From positions 1 through 57,960 of the forward strand of contig JAFQPI010000044.1 of the NCBI GenBank assembly GCA_017411805.1: a stretch of DNA of 57,960 nt, written 5' to 3'. The notes under the pieces were generated by a model, which was given only the letters and a program-made list of their open reading frames with translations, was not told the DNA's origin and did not search any database. Origin of the DNA: Clostridia bacterium (lineage in GTDB: Bacteria; Bacillota; Clostridia; Oscillospirales; CAG-272). The translations under genes were made by a program, and so were the position numbers. The number at the start of each line of letters is the position of its first letter. Positions within the stretch are counted from its first letter, which is position 1. Of the stretch, positions 7,474 to 16,018 are shown one piece after another.

Positions 7474-8976
7474 ATGATGAAAAAGTATATTAGGATAATT
7501 GCGCTTATTTTGGCGGTGCTGACTCTCTCAGGGACGCTTGTTGCTTGCGCCAATACTGATGATCCCGAAGTAACGACAGATAATCCGGAAGCTGCAACCA
7601 CAACCGCTCCCGAACCGGAGTCAACTGCGGAAGAAACCCTCTTTGCTCCCGATGATCTTGAGGAATCCTATAATTTTGATACTGAGATAACCGTTTATAT
7701 GTGGTCGGATTACACAATGATGGAATTCTACGCCGAAGAATCAGGCGATATCATTGACGACGCAATATACGGCAGAAACAACGATGTTGAAAACAGACTT
7801 GGGATCACGCTTGAATTTGTTCAAGAGCCCGGAAGCGGTTCAAGTAAGATGACTCCTTGGATGGCAAGAGCCGAGAATGACTGGAAGGCAGATAATGACT
7901 ACGATATCTACGCCGGATACAGTATTTGCTTACCCCAGATGACTCTAAAGGGTATGACCGTAAACCTTCTCGAACATGATGCTTTCAGCGTAGAGAAGCC
8001 CTGGTGGCCCGAAGCTCTTACAACAGAGTGTACCATCAATGACAAGCTCTGCTACTGCTCGGGCGATATCTCTACAAACCTTCTTTGGATGATGACGGGT
8101 ACCTTCTACAACAAGGACCTCTACGAAAAGTACTATGGCGATGAAAAGTCCCCCATGGATATGGTCGAGAATAACGAATGGACCATGGAAAAGCTTTTTA
8201 CCATGACAAGAGATATCTATGAAGATGACGGCAACAGCAAGAAGGATGAAGCGGATACTTACGGCTACGTCCTTTACGAGGTCAACATCAATTCCTTCCA
8301 GACCGCCGCGGGTATTACCATGCTTGAGCGTGACAAGGATAAGGGACTTAGGATATCTGAGGCTTGGACAAGCCAGAGTTGCGCTGATGTTTGCGACTTC
8401 GTTGGTAACTTAGTTAAATCCGCGGGTGTAATTCACAGCAGCAAGACAAGTGTCAGAGATGTGTTCTATGAAGAACGTGCGCTCTTTATTACCGACCGTA
8501 CTTACATCGTTTCAGGTAAGGATACCGTGGAGAACTCTAAGAAAATCGAGTTTGATTACGGCGTAGTTCCCCAGCCAAAGTTCAACGCGAATCAGGAAAA
8601 CTTTAAGAACTACGTTGGACTCTCCTATACCATGTATGGAGTCAATTCTAATTCCAAAGATATCGAGGCGGCGGTTACCACTCTCGAGGCTATGGGTTCG
8701 GCTAATCACCGTACTGTTATTCCCGCAGTGTTTGAGGTTACAATGAAGGTAAGATATACCAATGACTCTCAGTCTGCGAGAATGTATGATATCCTCCGCG
8801 AAAATATTTCCTTCGATATAGGACAGCTCTTCACTAAGATGCTCGGTGATATTTCTCCTCTTTTCAGAACTACTGCTTTGTCCACTAACCCCTCGGGTAT
8901 TCTTTCCAACATCGAAAAGAACAGAAAAATTATCGAGTCGGGTATCAAGACGATCATGAAGTTTTACGAAGGCTGA
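7474..8976 (+). CDS. Extracellular solute-binding lipoprotein (family 1-like)
   Basis: A 500-residue lipoprotein (lipobox LVACAN, Cys near residue 25), a Thr/Pro/Glu linker to about residue 60, then a periplasmic-binding-protein fold. Segments include EITVYMWSDYTMMEFYAEESGD, NDVENRLGITLEFV, NDYDIYAGYS and the late DYGVVPQPKFN, all characteristic of ABC-type carbohydrate-binding proteins. No permease or ATPase gene is nearby, so it is an orphan that must share a transporter or act as a surface receptor. It starts 23 bases after the GLUG protein with no promoter between, so the two are probably one transcript. The ATG-ATG at 7474/7477 leaves the start ambiguous by one codon. Confidence 0.83.
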   Translation: MMKKYIRIIALILAVLTLSGTLVACANTDDPEVTTDNPEAATTTAPEPESTAEETLFAPDDLEESYNFDTEITVYMWSDYTMMEFYAEESGDIIDDAIYGRNNDVENRLGITLEFVQEPGSGSSKMTPWMARAENDWKADNDYDIYAGYSICLPQMTLKGMTVNLLEHDAFSVEKPWWPEALTTECTINDKLCYCSGDISTNLLWMMTGTFYNKDLYEKYYGDEKSPMDMVENNEWTMEKLFTMTRDIYEDDGNSKKDEADTYGYVLYEVNINSFQTAAGITMLERDKDKGLRISEAWTSQSCADVCDFVGNLVKSAGVIHSSKTSVRDVFYEERALFITDRTYIVSGKDTVENSKKIEFDYGVVPQPKFNANQENFKNYVGLSYTMYGVNSNSKDIEAAVTTLEAMGSANHRTVIPAVFEVTMKVRYTNDSQSARMYDILRENISFDIGQLFTKMLGDISPLFRTTALSTNPSGILSNIEKNRKIIESGIKTIMKFYEG

Positions 8977-9016
8977 TAATTTTACGTATTGAATCAATAG
9001 CTTGGACAGAAAAATG

Positions 9017-9051
9017 CTGATGCTTTTTACCGAAAGGTAAAAAAGCATCAG
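9017..9051 (+). terminator. Intrinsic terminator
   Basis: A stem CTGATGCTTTTTACC / GGTAAAAAAGCATCAG with a GAAA tetraloop, then CTTGTTTCATTTT. First of two hairpins after the solute-binding gene. Confidence 0.75.
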
Positions 9052-9081
9052 CTTGTTTCATTTTAATTTGAGTTGCTACTG

Positions 9082-9117
9082 AAAAATGCTGAGTCAATCA
9101 GGTGACTCAGCATTTTT
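9082..9117. terminator. Bidirectional terminator closing the rnf operon
   Basis: AAAAATGCTGAGTCA / TGACTCAGCATTTTT with a 6-nt loop, placed between convergent transcripts 4 bases from the end of the minus-strand rnf operon. Confidence 0.88.
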
Positions 9118-9120
9118 TAT

Positions 9121-9615
9121 TTACAGTTTCATTTTATCAAGCCTTTTGAGTATCAGCGCGGCGACAAATCCGATTATGATTCCCGCGGCGGTTCCGCTGA
9201 TCAGGAGCACAGGCAGGTAGTATGCTATCTCTGCGGTGTCCATTACGAAGCAGGCTGTTGCGATCTGACCGACGTTGTGGAGGATTCCGCCGACAACGCT
9301 GACGGTCACGGGAGCGAAGAGTCCCGTCTTCTTGAGTAGGATCATTCCGATAAGGCTGAGCGTTGCTCCGACGAGCGAGTAGATCATCGAAAGCGGAGTG
9401 CCGAAGAGGATCCCAACGAGGATGACACGGAGAATGCTGACGATGGCGGTTTCCTTCCACCCGATCTTATAGAGCATGAAGACCATAACGAGGTTCGGAA
9501 GTCCGACCTTGACTCCGGGGACTGCCATTAGCGGCGGTATCTGGCTTTCAACAAAGGACAGTATCATCGAAAGCGCAATGCACATCGAGAGAAACGCGAC
9601 TCTTTTTGTTTTCAC
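9121..9615 (-). CDS. Gx transporter family membrane protein
   Basis: A 164-residue membrane protein of the family annotated as Gx transporter or heptaprenyl diphosphate synthase component I. It has about five hydrophobic helices, with the family-like segments ALSMILSFVESQIPP, VGLPNLVMVFMLY and VVGGILHNVGQ. The protein resembles ECF-transporter substrate-binding subunits, but its substrate is not settled. Homologues commonly sit with NusG-domain-II proteins and rnf or apbE genes, as here. It is the last gene of the minus-strand rnf operon, 15 bases after its neighbour, preceded by AGGAGGA. Confidence 0.8.
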   Translation of the reverse strand: MKTKRVAFLSMCIALSMILSFVESQIPPLMAVPGVKVGLPNLVMVFMLYKIGWKETAIVSILRVILVGILFGTPLSMIYSLVGATLSLIGMILLKKTGLFAPVTVSVVGGILHNVGQIATACFVMDTAEIAYYLPVLLISGTAAGIIIGFVAALILKRLDKMKL

Positions 9616-9630
9616 GATACTGTCCTCCTT

Positions 9631-9981
9631 TTAACTAATTAAATCTACGCTTTCCTTTGCACCGAAGACGGTGACGGTCAGCTTATTGGGCAGGCAGGTG
9701 ATGACCTCGCCTGTCTTTGATATCTTGCCCTGATGAACGCAGAGCTTATCGGGACAATTTGCATCCGAGAGGTAGGCTTTGCCGTTCTCGATCACGAGGA
9801 TATTCGTTCCGCCGTTCAGCTCGTATCTGCCGCTTTCGGTGAGCGAGTATTCCGCGACCGTTTTTCCGTCGACCTTGATCTCGACCCGCGCGCCCTCCTC
9901 CTTTGTCAGTTCGACGACAAGGAGGAGAACTACCGCGATGAGAAGCACGGATGCTATGAGAATTATATCTCTTTTTTTCAT
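9631..9981 (-). CDS. NusG domain II-containing membrane-anchored protein
   Basis: A 116-residue protein: one N-terminal transmembrane helix (residues 6-26), then an extracytoplasmic NusG domain II fold. The family pattern is visible in VDGKTVAEYSLTESGRYEL and in the C-terminal SDANCPDKLCVHQGKIS...GEVITCLPNKL with its three Cys. The function of the family is unknown, and it recurs next to Gx transporter, ApbE and Rnf genes. It occupies the position directly after rnfA where rnfB would be expected; its ATG abuts the rnfA stop. Confidence 0.85.
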   Translation of the reverse strand: MKKRDIILIASVLLIAVVLLLVVELTKEEGARVEIKVDGKTVAEYSLTESGRYELNGGTNILVIENGKAYLSDANCPDKLCVHQGKISKTGEVITCLPNKLTVTVFGAKESVDLIS

Positions 9982-10548
9982 TTAGAAATTGAGTGCGAGC
10001 AGGGCAAGAGCGATCATTCCTGCGGTGAGAAGCGCGATGGGGAGTCCGCGGAAGGATGCGGGGATCGCTTCCTCATCTACCGCTACGTCCTTGACCTTTG
10101 CGAAGATGCACATTGTAACCATAAGTCCGAGACCGACAGCAAGGGATGTGATGAGGGTCTCGACATAGGAGAGGTGATGCTCTACGTTATGGATGCAGAG
10201 ACCGAGAACCGCGCCGTTGATGGCGAATTTTACGAAATCTGCGTGGCAGTAGTTGTCGAGAAGCTTCTTTGCGATGATGTGGAGGATCTCAACGACTATG
10301 AGGATAACGAGAACGAATACCATCGTCTGCAGGTAGGGCACCTTCTCGAGGAGATAGGTGTTCAGCGGCCAGCAGATGGCATTTGTGATGAGCATTACGA
10401 GTGTGGTTCCGAGTCCGAGGACAACCGACTGCTTGGTTGAACGCTCGTTCTCCATAACGGCACCAGTGCCGAGGAAGTGGAGAAGCGCGTAGTTATCGGA
10501 AAGAAGACCCGCAAGAAGGATTCCGAGTATCATTTCAAAGGTAAGCAT
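9982..10548 (-). CDS. rnfA: Rnf complex membrane subunit RnfA
   Basis: A 188-residue integral membrane subunit of the Rnf ferredoxin:NAD+ oxidoreductase, with about six helices. Recognised from the N-terminal motif LLSDNYALLHFLG, NAICWPLNTYLLEK, HNVEHHLSY and SFRGLPIALLTAGMIALA. RnfA and RnfE form the membrane core with a Cys-bound Fe-S cluster. The length fits the family. Start and stop overlap by one base with rnfE, indicating translational coupling. Confidence 0.95.
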   Translation of the reverse strand: MLTFEMILGILLAGLLSDNYALLHFLGTGAVMENERSTKQSVVLGLGTTLVMLITNAICWPLNTYLLEKVPYLQTMVFVLVILIVVEILHIIAKKLLDNYCHADFVKFAINGAVLGLCIHNVEHHLSYVETLITSLAVGLGLMVTMCIFAKVKDVAVDEEAIPASFRGLPIALLTAGMIALALLALNF

Positions 10549-11159
10549 TATTCGTTCTCCTCCTCTTCAAGATGTTCGTGCGCGCCCGTCAGCTTCTTAA
10601 TAGCCGCGAGGACGCAAGCGAGTACGAGATAGCCGCCGAACGCGCCTGCGAGAGCGGATACCTTATAGTTTGCAAGGAATGCGATCTCATGTCCCCAGAT
10701 GGAGGCGTTGCCGAGAACCTCGCGGATGAGTGCGCATACGATCATGATCACGGTAAGGAAGATACCGGTCGAAAGCGCGGTCTTGATCGAGGTCCATTCA
10801 CCGTTGTGGTCTGCAACCTCCTCGGCGTCTCGGTAGATGACGGCACTTACGGCAAGAGCCGCGAGATGCGCGCCAAGCATATTAACGACGATGGGGAAGA
10901 AGGCTTCCATAAGCATTTCGATGATCGAAACGAAGCCCGTGATGATCAGAAGATATACGGGAAGCTTTGCGTATGCGGGGATGAATTTGTGGATCGCGGA
11001 AACGACTATCGAGGTCAGGATCATCGAGATGAGCACAGCCGCGCCCATGCCGAGTGCCGCGCGGATATCAGCGCTTGATGCCATTACGAATCCTGCGCCA
11101 AGGGCGAGGACCATCGAGGGAGTTCCGCGGAGGAGACAAGTTTTAAAGAAGTTTTTCAT
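10548..11159 (-). CDS. rnfE: Rnf complex membrane subunit RnfE
   Basis: A 203-residue membrane subunit homologous to RnfE/NqrD. Supporting segments are LGMGAAVLISMILTSIVVSAIHKFIP, PVYLLIITGFVSIIEMLMEAFFP, LGAHLAALAVSAVIYRDAEEVA and the C-terminal ELG-type helices; the C-terminus is acidic (EHLEEEENE). It pairs with RnfA in the membrane core. It overlaps rnfG and rnfA by one base each. Length is normal. Confidence 0.95.
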   Translation of the reverse strand: MKNFFKTCLLRGTPSMVLALGAGFVMASSADIRAALGMGAAVLISMILTSIVVSAIHKFIPAYAKLPVYLLIITGFVSIIEMLMEAFFPIVVNMLGAHLAALAVSAVIYRDAEEVADHNGEWTSIKTALSTGIFLTVIMIVCALIREVLGNASIWGHEIAFLANYKVSALAGAFGGYLVLACVLAAIKKLTGAHEHLEEEENE

Positions 11160-12406
11160 TACTGTGCACCTCCCTTGATTGCGTTAAAGGTTGCGAAAAC
11201 ATCGTCGGTAGACTGTTTTACGGCGTTCGAGGTCATGGTAGCGGTTGCGATAACGGCCGCGTCGCCGTTCCAGGTATCGGTGGTAAGGCCCTCGAATCCT
11301 GCCTTGTAAGCGGCGTCATCCATGCCGGCAAAGCCGTGGAAGTATTCCTTATCGAAGATGAACTGATTTGCATCCATCTTTGCGATCGCGCCATTTGCGT
11401 CGATAACGAAGTAAACGTCCATCTGATGGAAGCCGATGCTTCTTGAGTAGAAGCCGTAGTATTCTGCGCCGTCAACCTTGAAGCTTACTGCCGCAACGAC
11501 GGTATTGAAGGTGTTGATCTCGATAGATGTGATCTCTGCTGCCGATGCGTAGAGACGGGTTACCTTGGTGGTCAGAGCGTCAACGTAGGATTTCTGTGCA
11601 GCTGCGGCGTGTGCCTTTGCCTCATCCGCAACTGCGGTCTGTGCGACGGTAACGTCAGCACCCGCAACGTCGTAAACCAAGCAAGCGCCGGTTGCGTTTA
11701 CAAGTGCGAGGTAGGAAGCCTCGCCGCTCTTGATAACGTAAGCAAATCCCGCGTCGTTGCCGGATTTCCAAGCCTTTTCGATGTTGCCCGAAACGGCTGC
11801 GTCCTCAAGCTTAAGCATACCGGGAGCGAGAGTGGGGATCATTTCAGCGAGGATCTGAGAGTCGCTCTTGACGCCCTCAGCGATGAGCTGATTCGAGATG
11901 AGAGCCGAGAAGCCTGCGCTTACGGCATCCTTGAATGCGGTAGAAGAGTATGTCGCGCCCGAAACTGTGCCGATATCGGCGAGTGCGGAGTCCTTCTCGA
12001 GGAAGGATGTGATATAGTTTGCGTCCTTTGTGCGGAAGTCGATCGAGTCGGTGTAGACGTCGAGCTGGATTCCGCAGATCTTACCGTCAGCGGTAACGCC
12101 GAAGGTGAGCTCCATGGGCTCCTTGGAATACTGAGTGGAAGCTTTAGCGCGGACAACGAATCCCTTGCCCGAGGTCTCCTTGTAAACTGCGATGACAGAC
12201 TCGGGAATGTCTGCGAGCGTGGAGGTGACTTCCTCGAAGTTTTCCGCATCGGGCATAACGGCGAGGAGGGGAGCAAATTCCGCACCCTTATTGTTCTCGG
12301 CAATGATGGGACCGGTCAGGAAATTGAGTCCAAACATTGCAACGCCGAATACAGCAACGATGGCAAGAAGAATGGCGATAGTTTTGAGAAGATGCTTAAT
12401 ATTCAT
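11159..12406 (-). CDS. rnfG: RnfG with duplicated FMN-binding domains
   Basis: A 415-residue protein, about twice the usual RnfG (roughly 180-220). An N-terminal membrane helix (residues 6-28) precedes two FMN_bind-type domains. The first has the canonical flavinylation motif VSGATYSST (Thr152 the expected FMN attachment). The second ends in ATATMTSNA (Thr390 at the same position, Gly replaced by Thr), so covalent FMN there is uncertain. RnfG carries electrons across the extracytoplasmic side. The start is ATG 12406, overlapping the rnfD stop by one base; a longer in-frame form from 12442 lies inside rnfD and is rejected. ApbE, encoded upstream, would attach the FMN. Confidence 0.9.
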   Translation of the reverse strand: MNIKHLLKTIAILLAIVAVFGVAMFGLNFLTGPIIAENNKGAEFAPLLAVMPDAENFEEVTSTLADIPESVIAVYKETSGKGFVVRAKASTQYSKEPMELTFGVTADGKICGIQLDVYTDSIDFRTKDANYITSFLEKDSALADIGTVSGATYSSTAFKDAVSAGFSALISNQLIAEGVKSDSQILAEMIPTLAPGMLKLEDAAVSGNIEKAWKSGNDAGFAYVIKSGEASYLALVNATGACLVYDVAGADVTVAQTAVADEAKAHAAAAQKSYVDALTTKVTRLYASAAEITSIEINTFNTVVAAVSFKVDGAEYYGFYSRSIGFHQMDVYFVIDANGAIAKMDANQFIFDKEYFHGFAGMDDAAYKAGFEGLTTDTWNGDAAVIATATMTSNAVKQSTDDVFATFNAIKGGAQ

Positions 12407-13380
12407 TATTTGATACCTCCGAGGGGCTTTTTCTTCGTCCAATCATTGATGAAGGGAACGAGGAGGTTCATTGTAAGGATGGCGATCGAAACGCCTTCGG
12501 GATAGGAGCCCCAGAAGCGGATCGCAAAGGTGAGAAGACCCGCGCCGATGCAGAATACGATTCTGCCCTTGTTGGTTGTGGGAGTGGTTACGTAGTCGGT
12601 AGCCATGAAGATAGCACCGAGGAATACGCCGCCGGCAAGGATGTGCTGAAGCGCAAAGGTAAAGTCAAATCCGCCTGCGATGAGGTAGCAAACGAAAACG
12701 GTTGCGATAAATGTTGCGGGAACGTACCACTTGATGATCTTGCGGCAAACGAGGTAGATAAAGCCGATCAGAAGCGCGATCGCGCAGGTCTCACCGATCG
12801 TACCGCCGTGTGCGCCGACAAGGAGCTGAAGCACCGTGGGAGCTTCTGCAGCAGCCTCTGCGCCCTCATTGAGGTAGGAGAGGGGTGTTGCGCCCGCCGC
12901 GATCTCGGGAACAGCATTGCCGAGGAAGGAGAGATCAAAGAGGGGGGAGATAGCCGCGCCGCCTGCTACGGACGCGAAGGTCAGGAGCATAAGTACACGA
13001 GCCGCGATAGCGGGATTGACGATATTCTTGCCGAGTCCGCCGAAGAGTCCTTTTACGACTACGATGGCGAAAACGCTGCCGAGTGCCGCCTGCCAGAGTT
13101 CGACGTTCGTTGAGAGATTGAGCGCGAGAAGGAGGCCTGTGACAATTGCGGAGCAATCGCCGATGGTCTGCTTTTTCTTAACGCAAAGGTTGAAGAGGAA
13201 TTCTGCAAGAACTGCGCTTGCAACGCAGGTGAGGATGAGAAGAAGTGCCTTGATGCCGAAGAGGAGGATCGCGGCGATGGAAGCGGGGATCATGGCGATG
13301 ACAACGTCAAGCATGATGTTATTGGTAGATATGCCGCTGTTGATATGAGGAGCGGCTGTTACGGAAAGCTTTTTCATCAC
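12406..13380 (-). CDS. rnfD: Rnf complex membrane flavoprotein RnfD
   Basis: A 324-residue integral membrane subunit homologous to RnfD/NqrB. It carries the covalent-FMN motif GATPLSYL (Thr165) and helical segments such as LDVVIAMIPASIAAILLFG, KQTIGDCSAIVTGLLLALNL, FGGLGKNIVNPAIAARV and ATDYVTTPTTNKGRIVFCIG. The C-terminus LLVPFINDWTKKKPLGG is typical. It is proposed to participate in Na+ or H+ pumping. Only 11 bases separate it from rnfC. Confidence 0.95.
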   Translation of the reverse strand: MMKKLSVTAAPHINSGISTNNIMLDVVIAMIPASIAAILLFGIKALLLILTCVASAVLAEFLFNLCVKKKQTIGDCSAIVTGLLLALNLSTNVELWQAALGSVFAIVVVKGLFGGLGKNIVNPAIAARVLMLLTFASVAGGAAISPLFDLSFLGNAVPEIAAGATPLSYLNEGAEAAAEAPTVLQLLVGAHGGTIGETCAIALLIGFIYLVCRKIIKWYVPATFIATVFVCYLIAGGFDFTFALQHILAGGVFLGAIFMATDYVTTPTTNKGRIVFCIGAGLLTFAIRFWGSYPEGVSIAILTMNLLVPFINDWTKKKPLGGIK

Positions 13381-13391
13381 TTATGACCTCC

Positions 13392-14741
13392 TTACTTAGA
13401 CTGTTTTGAGCGCTCGTACTGCTTGAGCCACCATTTTGCTTCCTGGTTGACTGCAAGGAGGGGACGGTGCGCGGGGCAAACGTAGGAGCAGCATCCGCAG
13501 TCAACGCACTGACGAACGCCGGTGTCGATGAGGGCTGCCTCTCTCTTTGCCTCGTCCTTTATGCTCCAAGCAGCCTCGACCTTTGCCACGCTGATGTCAA
13601 CGGGGCACTTTTCCATACATCTGCCGCAGCGGATGCAGGCGGTGGGCTCTGCGAGGGTAGCTCTCTTTTCGTCGAAAGCGAGAACGCAGTTGGAGACCTT
13701 AACGATGGGGGAATCTACGGAAACAGTTGCGTTACCGTTCATAGGACCGCCGATAACGACCTTGCCGACCTTCTCGAGATCTGTCTCGGTGAGGTTGAGA
13801 AGAGTACGGATCGAGGTACCGATGGGAGCGATGAAGTTTCCGGGCTTGCCTACAGCGGGACCGTCAACGGTTACGATACGCTCAACAAGGGGCATACCGG
13901 TATTGAGGTATTCCGCGATCTTAGCGAGGGAGGAAACGTTGATGATGAGCGCGCCGAAGGAGGGAAAACGCTTACCCGCGATGGCAACTCTGCCGGTCGC
14001 ATTGTAGAGCATTACCTGCTTCGCACCCTGAGGATAGATGGCATTCAGCTCATGGATGACCACGTAGGGCTTGTCCTTGAACCTCTTTTTAAGGACTTCG
14101 ATAGCGTCGGGCTTGTTTTTTTCGATGCAGATCATAAACTTAGCCTGTCCAAGATACTCGTTCATATACTTGCGCATATATTCGATTCCGTCTTCGATGA
14201 GATCGGAATGATCGAGCATCATATGGTGGTCGGATGTGATGTATGGCTCGCATTCAGCAGCATTTACGAGTACGGTATCAACCTTATAATCGGGGTTGGT
14301 TGCCTCGTTGAGCTTTGCCCATGTGGGGAAAGCTGCGCCTCCGAGACCGACGACTCCGCTCTCGCGGACTGCCTGAAGGAATCCCGCGCAGCCCTCGAAT
14401 ACGGGGGGCTTCATATTGGGATCGGCTTCCATCTTGCCGTCGCTTTCGATGCGGATGGCTTTGACCTCTTTACCGCGAGCGGTGGGAAGGATCATGATCT
14501 CGGCAATTGTGCCGGATACGGTTGCATGTACGGGGGAAGAGAATCTGCCTTCCTCGCGTGCGATGAGCTGTCCTACGTAAACGTGATCACCGGGGTTGAC
14601 GATGGGCTCAGCTTCGCCTCCTGAATGCATGTTCATCGGCAGGATAACTTCCTTGGGTGTCTCAATTTTCACAGGCTCGCATCCCGCAGTATTTTTGTTA
14701 TGCGGTACGTGCAGGGATGAGATATCTTTTTTGAAAATCAT
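13392..14741 (-). CDS. rnfC: Rnf complex NADH-binding subunit RnfC
   Basis: A 449-residue cytoplasmic-face subunit that binds NADH and FMN and reaches NAD+. The N-terminal barrel-sandwich segment (MHSGGEAEPIVNPGDHVYVGQ), the Rossmann-like GVVGLGGAAFPTWAKL and NAAECEPYITSDHH are RnfC hallmarks. Two 4Fe-4S sites follow: CIRCGRCMEKCP and CVDCGCCSYVCP. In known complexes RnfB passes electrons from ferredoxin towards RnfC, yet no rnfB is found here. A good ribosome site (AGGAGGAGTG) precedes the ATG. It lies 186 bases from apbE, separated by short hairpins and heptad repeats. Confidence 0.95.
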   Translation of the reverse strand: MIFKKDISSLHVPHNKNTAGCEPVKIETPKEVILPMNMHSGGEAEPIVNPGDHVYVGQLIAREEGRFSSPVHATVSGTIAEIMILPTARGKEVKAIRIESDGKMEADPNMKPPVFEGCAGFLQAVRESGVVGLGGAAFPTWAKLNEATNPDYKVDTVLVNAAECEPYITSDHHMMLDHSDLIEDGIEYMRKYMNEYLGQAKFMICIEKNKPDAIEVLKKRFKDKPYVVIHELNAIYPQGAKQVMLYNATGRVAIAGKRFPSFGALIINVSSLAKIAEYLNTGMPLVERIVTVDGPAVGKPGNFIAPIGTSIRTLLNLTETDLEKVGKVVIGGPMNGNATVSVDSPIVKVSNCVLAFDEKRATLAEPTACIRCGRCMEKCPVDISVAKVEAAWSIKDEAKREAALIDTGVRQCVDCGCCSYVCPAHRPLLAVNQEAKWWLKQYERSKQSK

Positions 14742-14788
14742 AGCACTCCTCCTGTTTATATTAATAAAAAATTTTTTACGTATTCTGT

Positions 14789-14846
14789 CACGCTTCGCGT
14801 GAGTTAATGTTGCTTCGCAAGTTAATATTCGCCTGCGGCGAAGTAT
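14789..14846. repeat. Short-hairpin chain (AGTTAAT-linked)
   Basis: Three consecutive small hairpins (CACGC-TTC-GCGTG, TTGC-TTC-GCAA, TTCGCC-TGC-GGCGAA) joined by GTTAAT-type linkers, in the gap between apbE and rnfC. Confidence 0.7.
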
Positions 14847-14869
14847 AATAGGTATTTAATTAAATTGAA

Positions 14870-14930
14870 AATTTCCGAGCAAAGCGAGGAAATTAACCGA
14901 AACTTTTCACTTTCCACTTTCAACTGTTCA
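14870..14930 (-). repeat. Stop-codon heptad array plus hairpin after apbE
   Basis: On the minus strand the apbE stop (14930-14928) opens four 7-base units, TGAACAG TTGAAAG TGGAAAG and TGAAAAG. A hairpin with 7-bp arms AATTTCC/GGAAATT (14870-14894) follows. The same plan occurs after other genes in this window. Confidence 0.75.
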
Positions 14931-15989
14931 CTGCTTCTCGGTAACGAGAAGCTTAAATCCATCCGTCATAAGCTTCTCTCCGCTCTCCGTGACCCAGAGA
15001 ACTTCAACGCCGCCGATCGAATTTACGAGCTTGAGTCCTTCCTCATAGCTCATTGAGAAGAGGGCGGTCGAGAGAGCGTCCGCAAGACCTGAGTGCTTGG
15101 TAATAACTGTAACGGAGGGGAAGAATTCGGACGGCATAAGCGTGTCCTTGTCGATTATATGGTGATACCGCACGCCGTCCACGGTGAAGAATCTTTCGTA
15201 GATTCCCGAGGTGACGCACGAGGTGTCTGCAATGTTAAGGTATTCTATATAAGCGGAATCCGAATTTTTGGGATCTTTGATTCCGGTAAGCCAACCGGTT
15301 CCGTCGGGTTTGGTTCCGATTATGCGGATATTACCGCCGATATTGAGTACGTAGCTTGTAACTCCCATGCTCTCAAGTGCCTGTGCCGCCATTTCGGTGG
15401 CGTAGCCCTTTCCGAGTGCACCGACGTCGATAGACGCCGCAGGGTCACTTATGCGTACCGTGTCGTTTTCGTCGTCGATCTCAAGCAGATCGATCGAGGT
15501 ATGCTTACTTGCCTCATCGAGAACCTCACGCGAGGGGATGGAGGCATTGGCGGGATCGCTTGAAGCCGCGGTCCTGCAGTCATGCCAGGGGCGAAGCACC
15601 GCGCCCATCATGACGTTCATCTCGCCGCCCGTGAGAGTATAAAGCTCCTTGGCATAGAGAAGAAAATCGATCAATTTTTGGTCTACCTTCATAGGTTCGC
15701 CGCCTGCATTCTTATTGATAGTGCAGAGGTTGTTTACGCCCGAATGCTCGTAATAAATGTCAAAAAGTCTATGGTATTCCTCAAGTATCTGAGCTGCCGC
15801 CGCGGTTCTTTCGTCAAATTCTTCCTGAGAATCGCCGGCATAACTGTAAATGTTGGAAACAGTGTCAAAATATGTGAAATACGCCTTACCAAGCGGTTGT
15901 GTCGTATGTGCAGTTTGAGGGCAGCCCGTCATACAGACGAGCAGCCCCCAAATCAGACATAGACAGGAAAGGGATCTGATGATCTTCAC
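14928..15989 (-). CDS. apbE: ApbE, FAD:protein FMN transferase (lipoprotein)
   Basis: A 353-residue lipoprotein that covalently attaches FMN to Thr/Ser of RnfG- and RnfD-type proteins outside the membrane. Signal peptide with lipobox CMTGC (Cys near residue 23). Family motifs: YFDTVSNIYSY, GGEMNVMMGAVL (substrate/FAD region), ASIDVGALGKGYATEMAA, YVLNIGGNIRIIG and the C-terminal ADALSTALFSMSYEEGL (Mg-binding Asp/Thr region). Length is normal. It lies 29 bases after the upstream lipoprotein and ahead of rnfC, matching its role of flavinylating RnfG/RnfD. Confidence 0.95.
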   Translation of the reverse strand: MKIIRSLSCLCLIWGLLVCMTGCPQTAHTTQPLGKAYFTYFDTVSNIYSYAGDSQEEFDERTAAAAQILEEYHRLFDIYYEHSGVNNLCTINKNAGGEPMKVDQKLIDFLLYAKELYTLTGGEMNVMMGAVLRPWHDCRTAASSDPANASIPSREVLDEASKHTSIDLLEIDDENDTVRISDPAASIDVGALGKGYATEMAAQALESMGVTSYVLNIGGNIRIIGTKPDGTGWLTGIKDPKNSDSAYIEYLNIADTSCVTSGIYERFFTVDGVRYHHIIDKDTLMPSEFFPSVTVITKHSGLADALSTALFSMSYEEGLKLVNSIGGVEVLWVTESGEKLMTDGFKLLVTEKQ

Positions 15990-16018
15990 GATTCCTATCT
16001 CCCGGTTTTAGAAATTAA

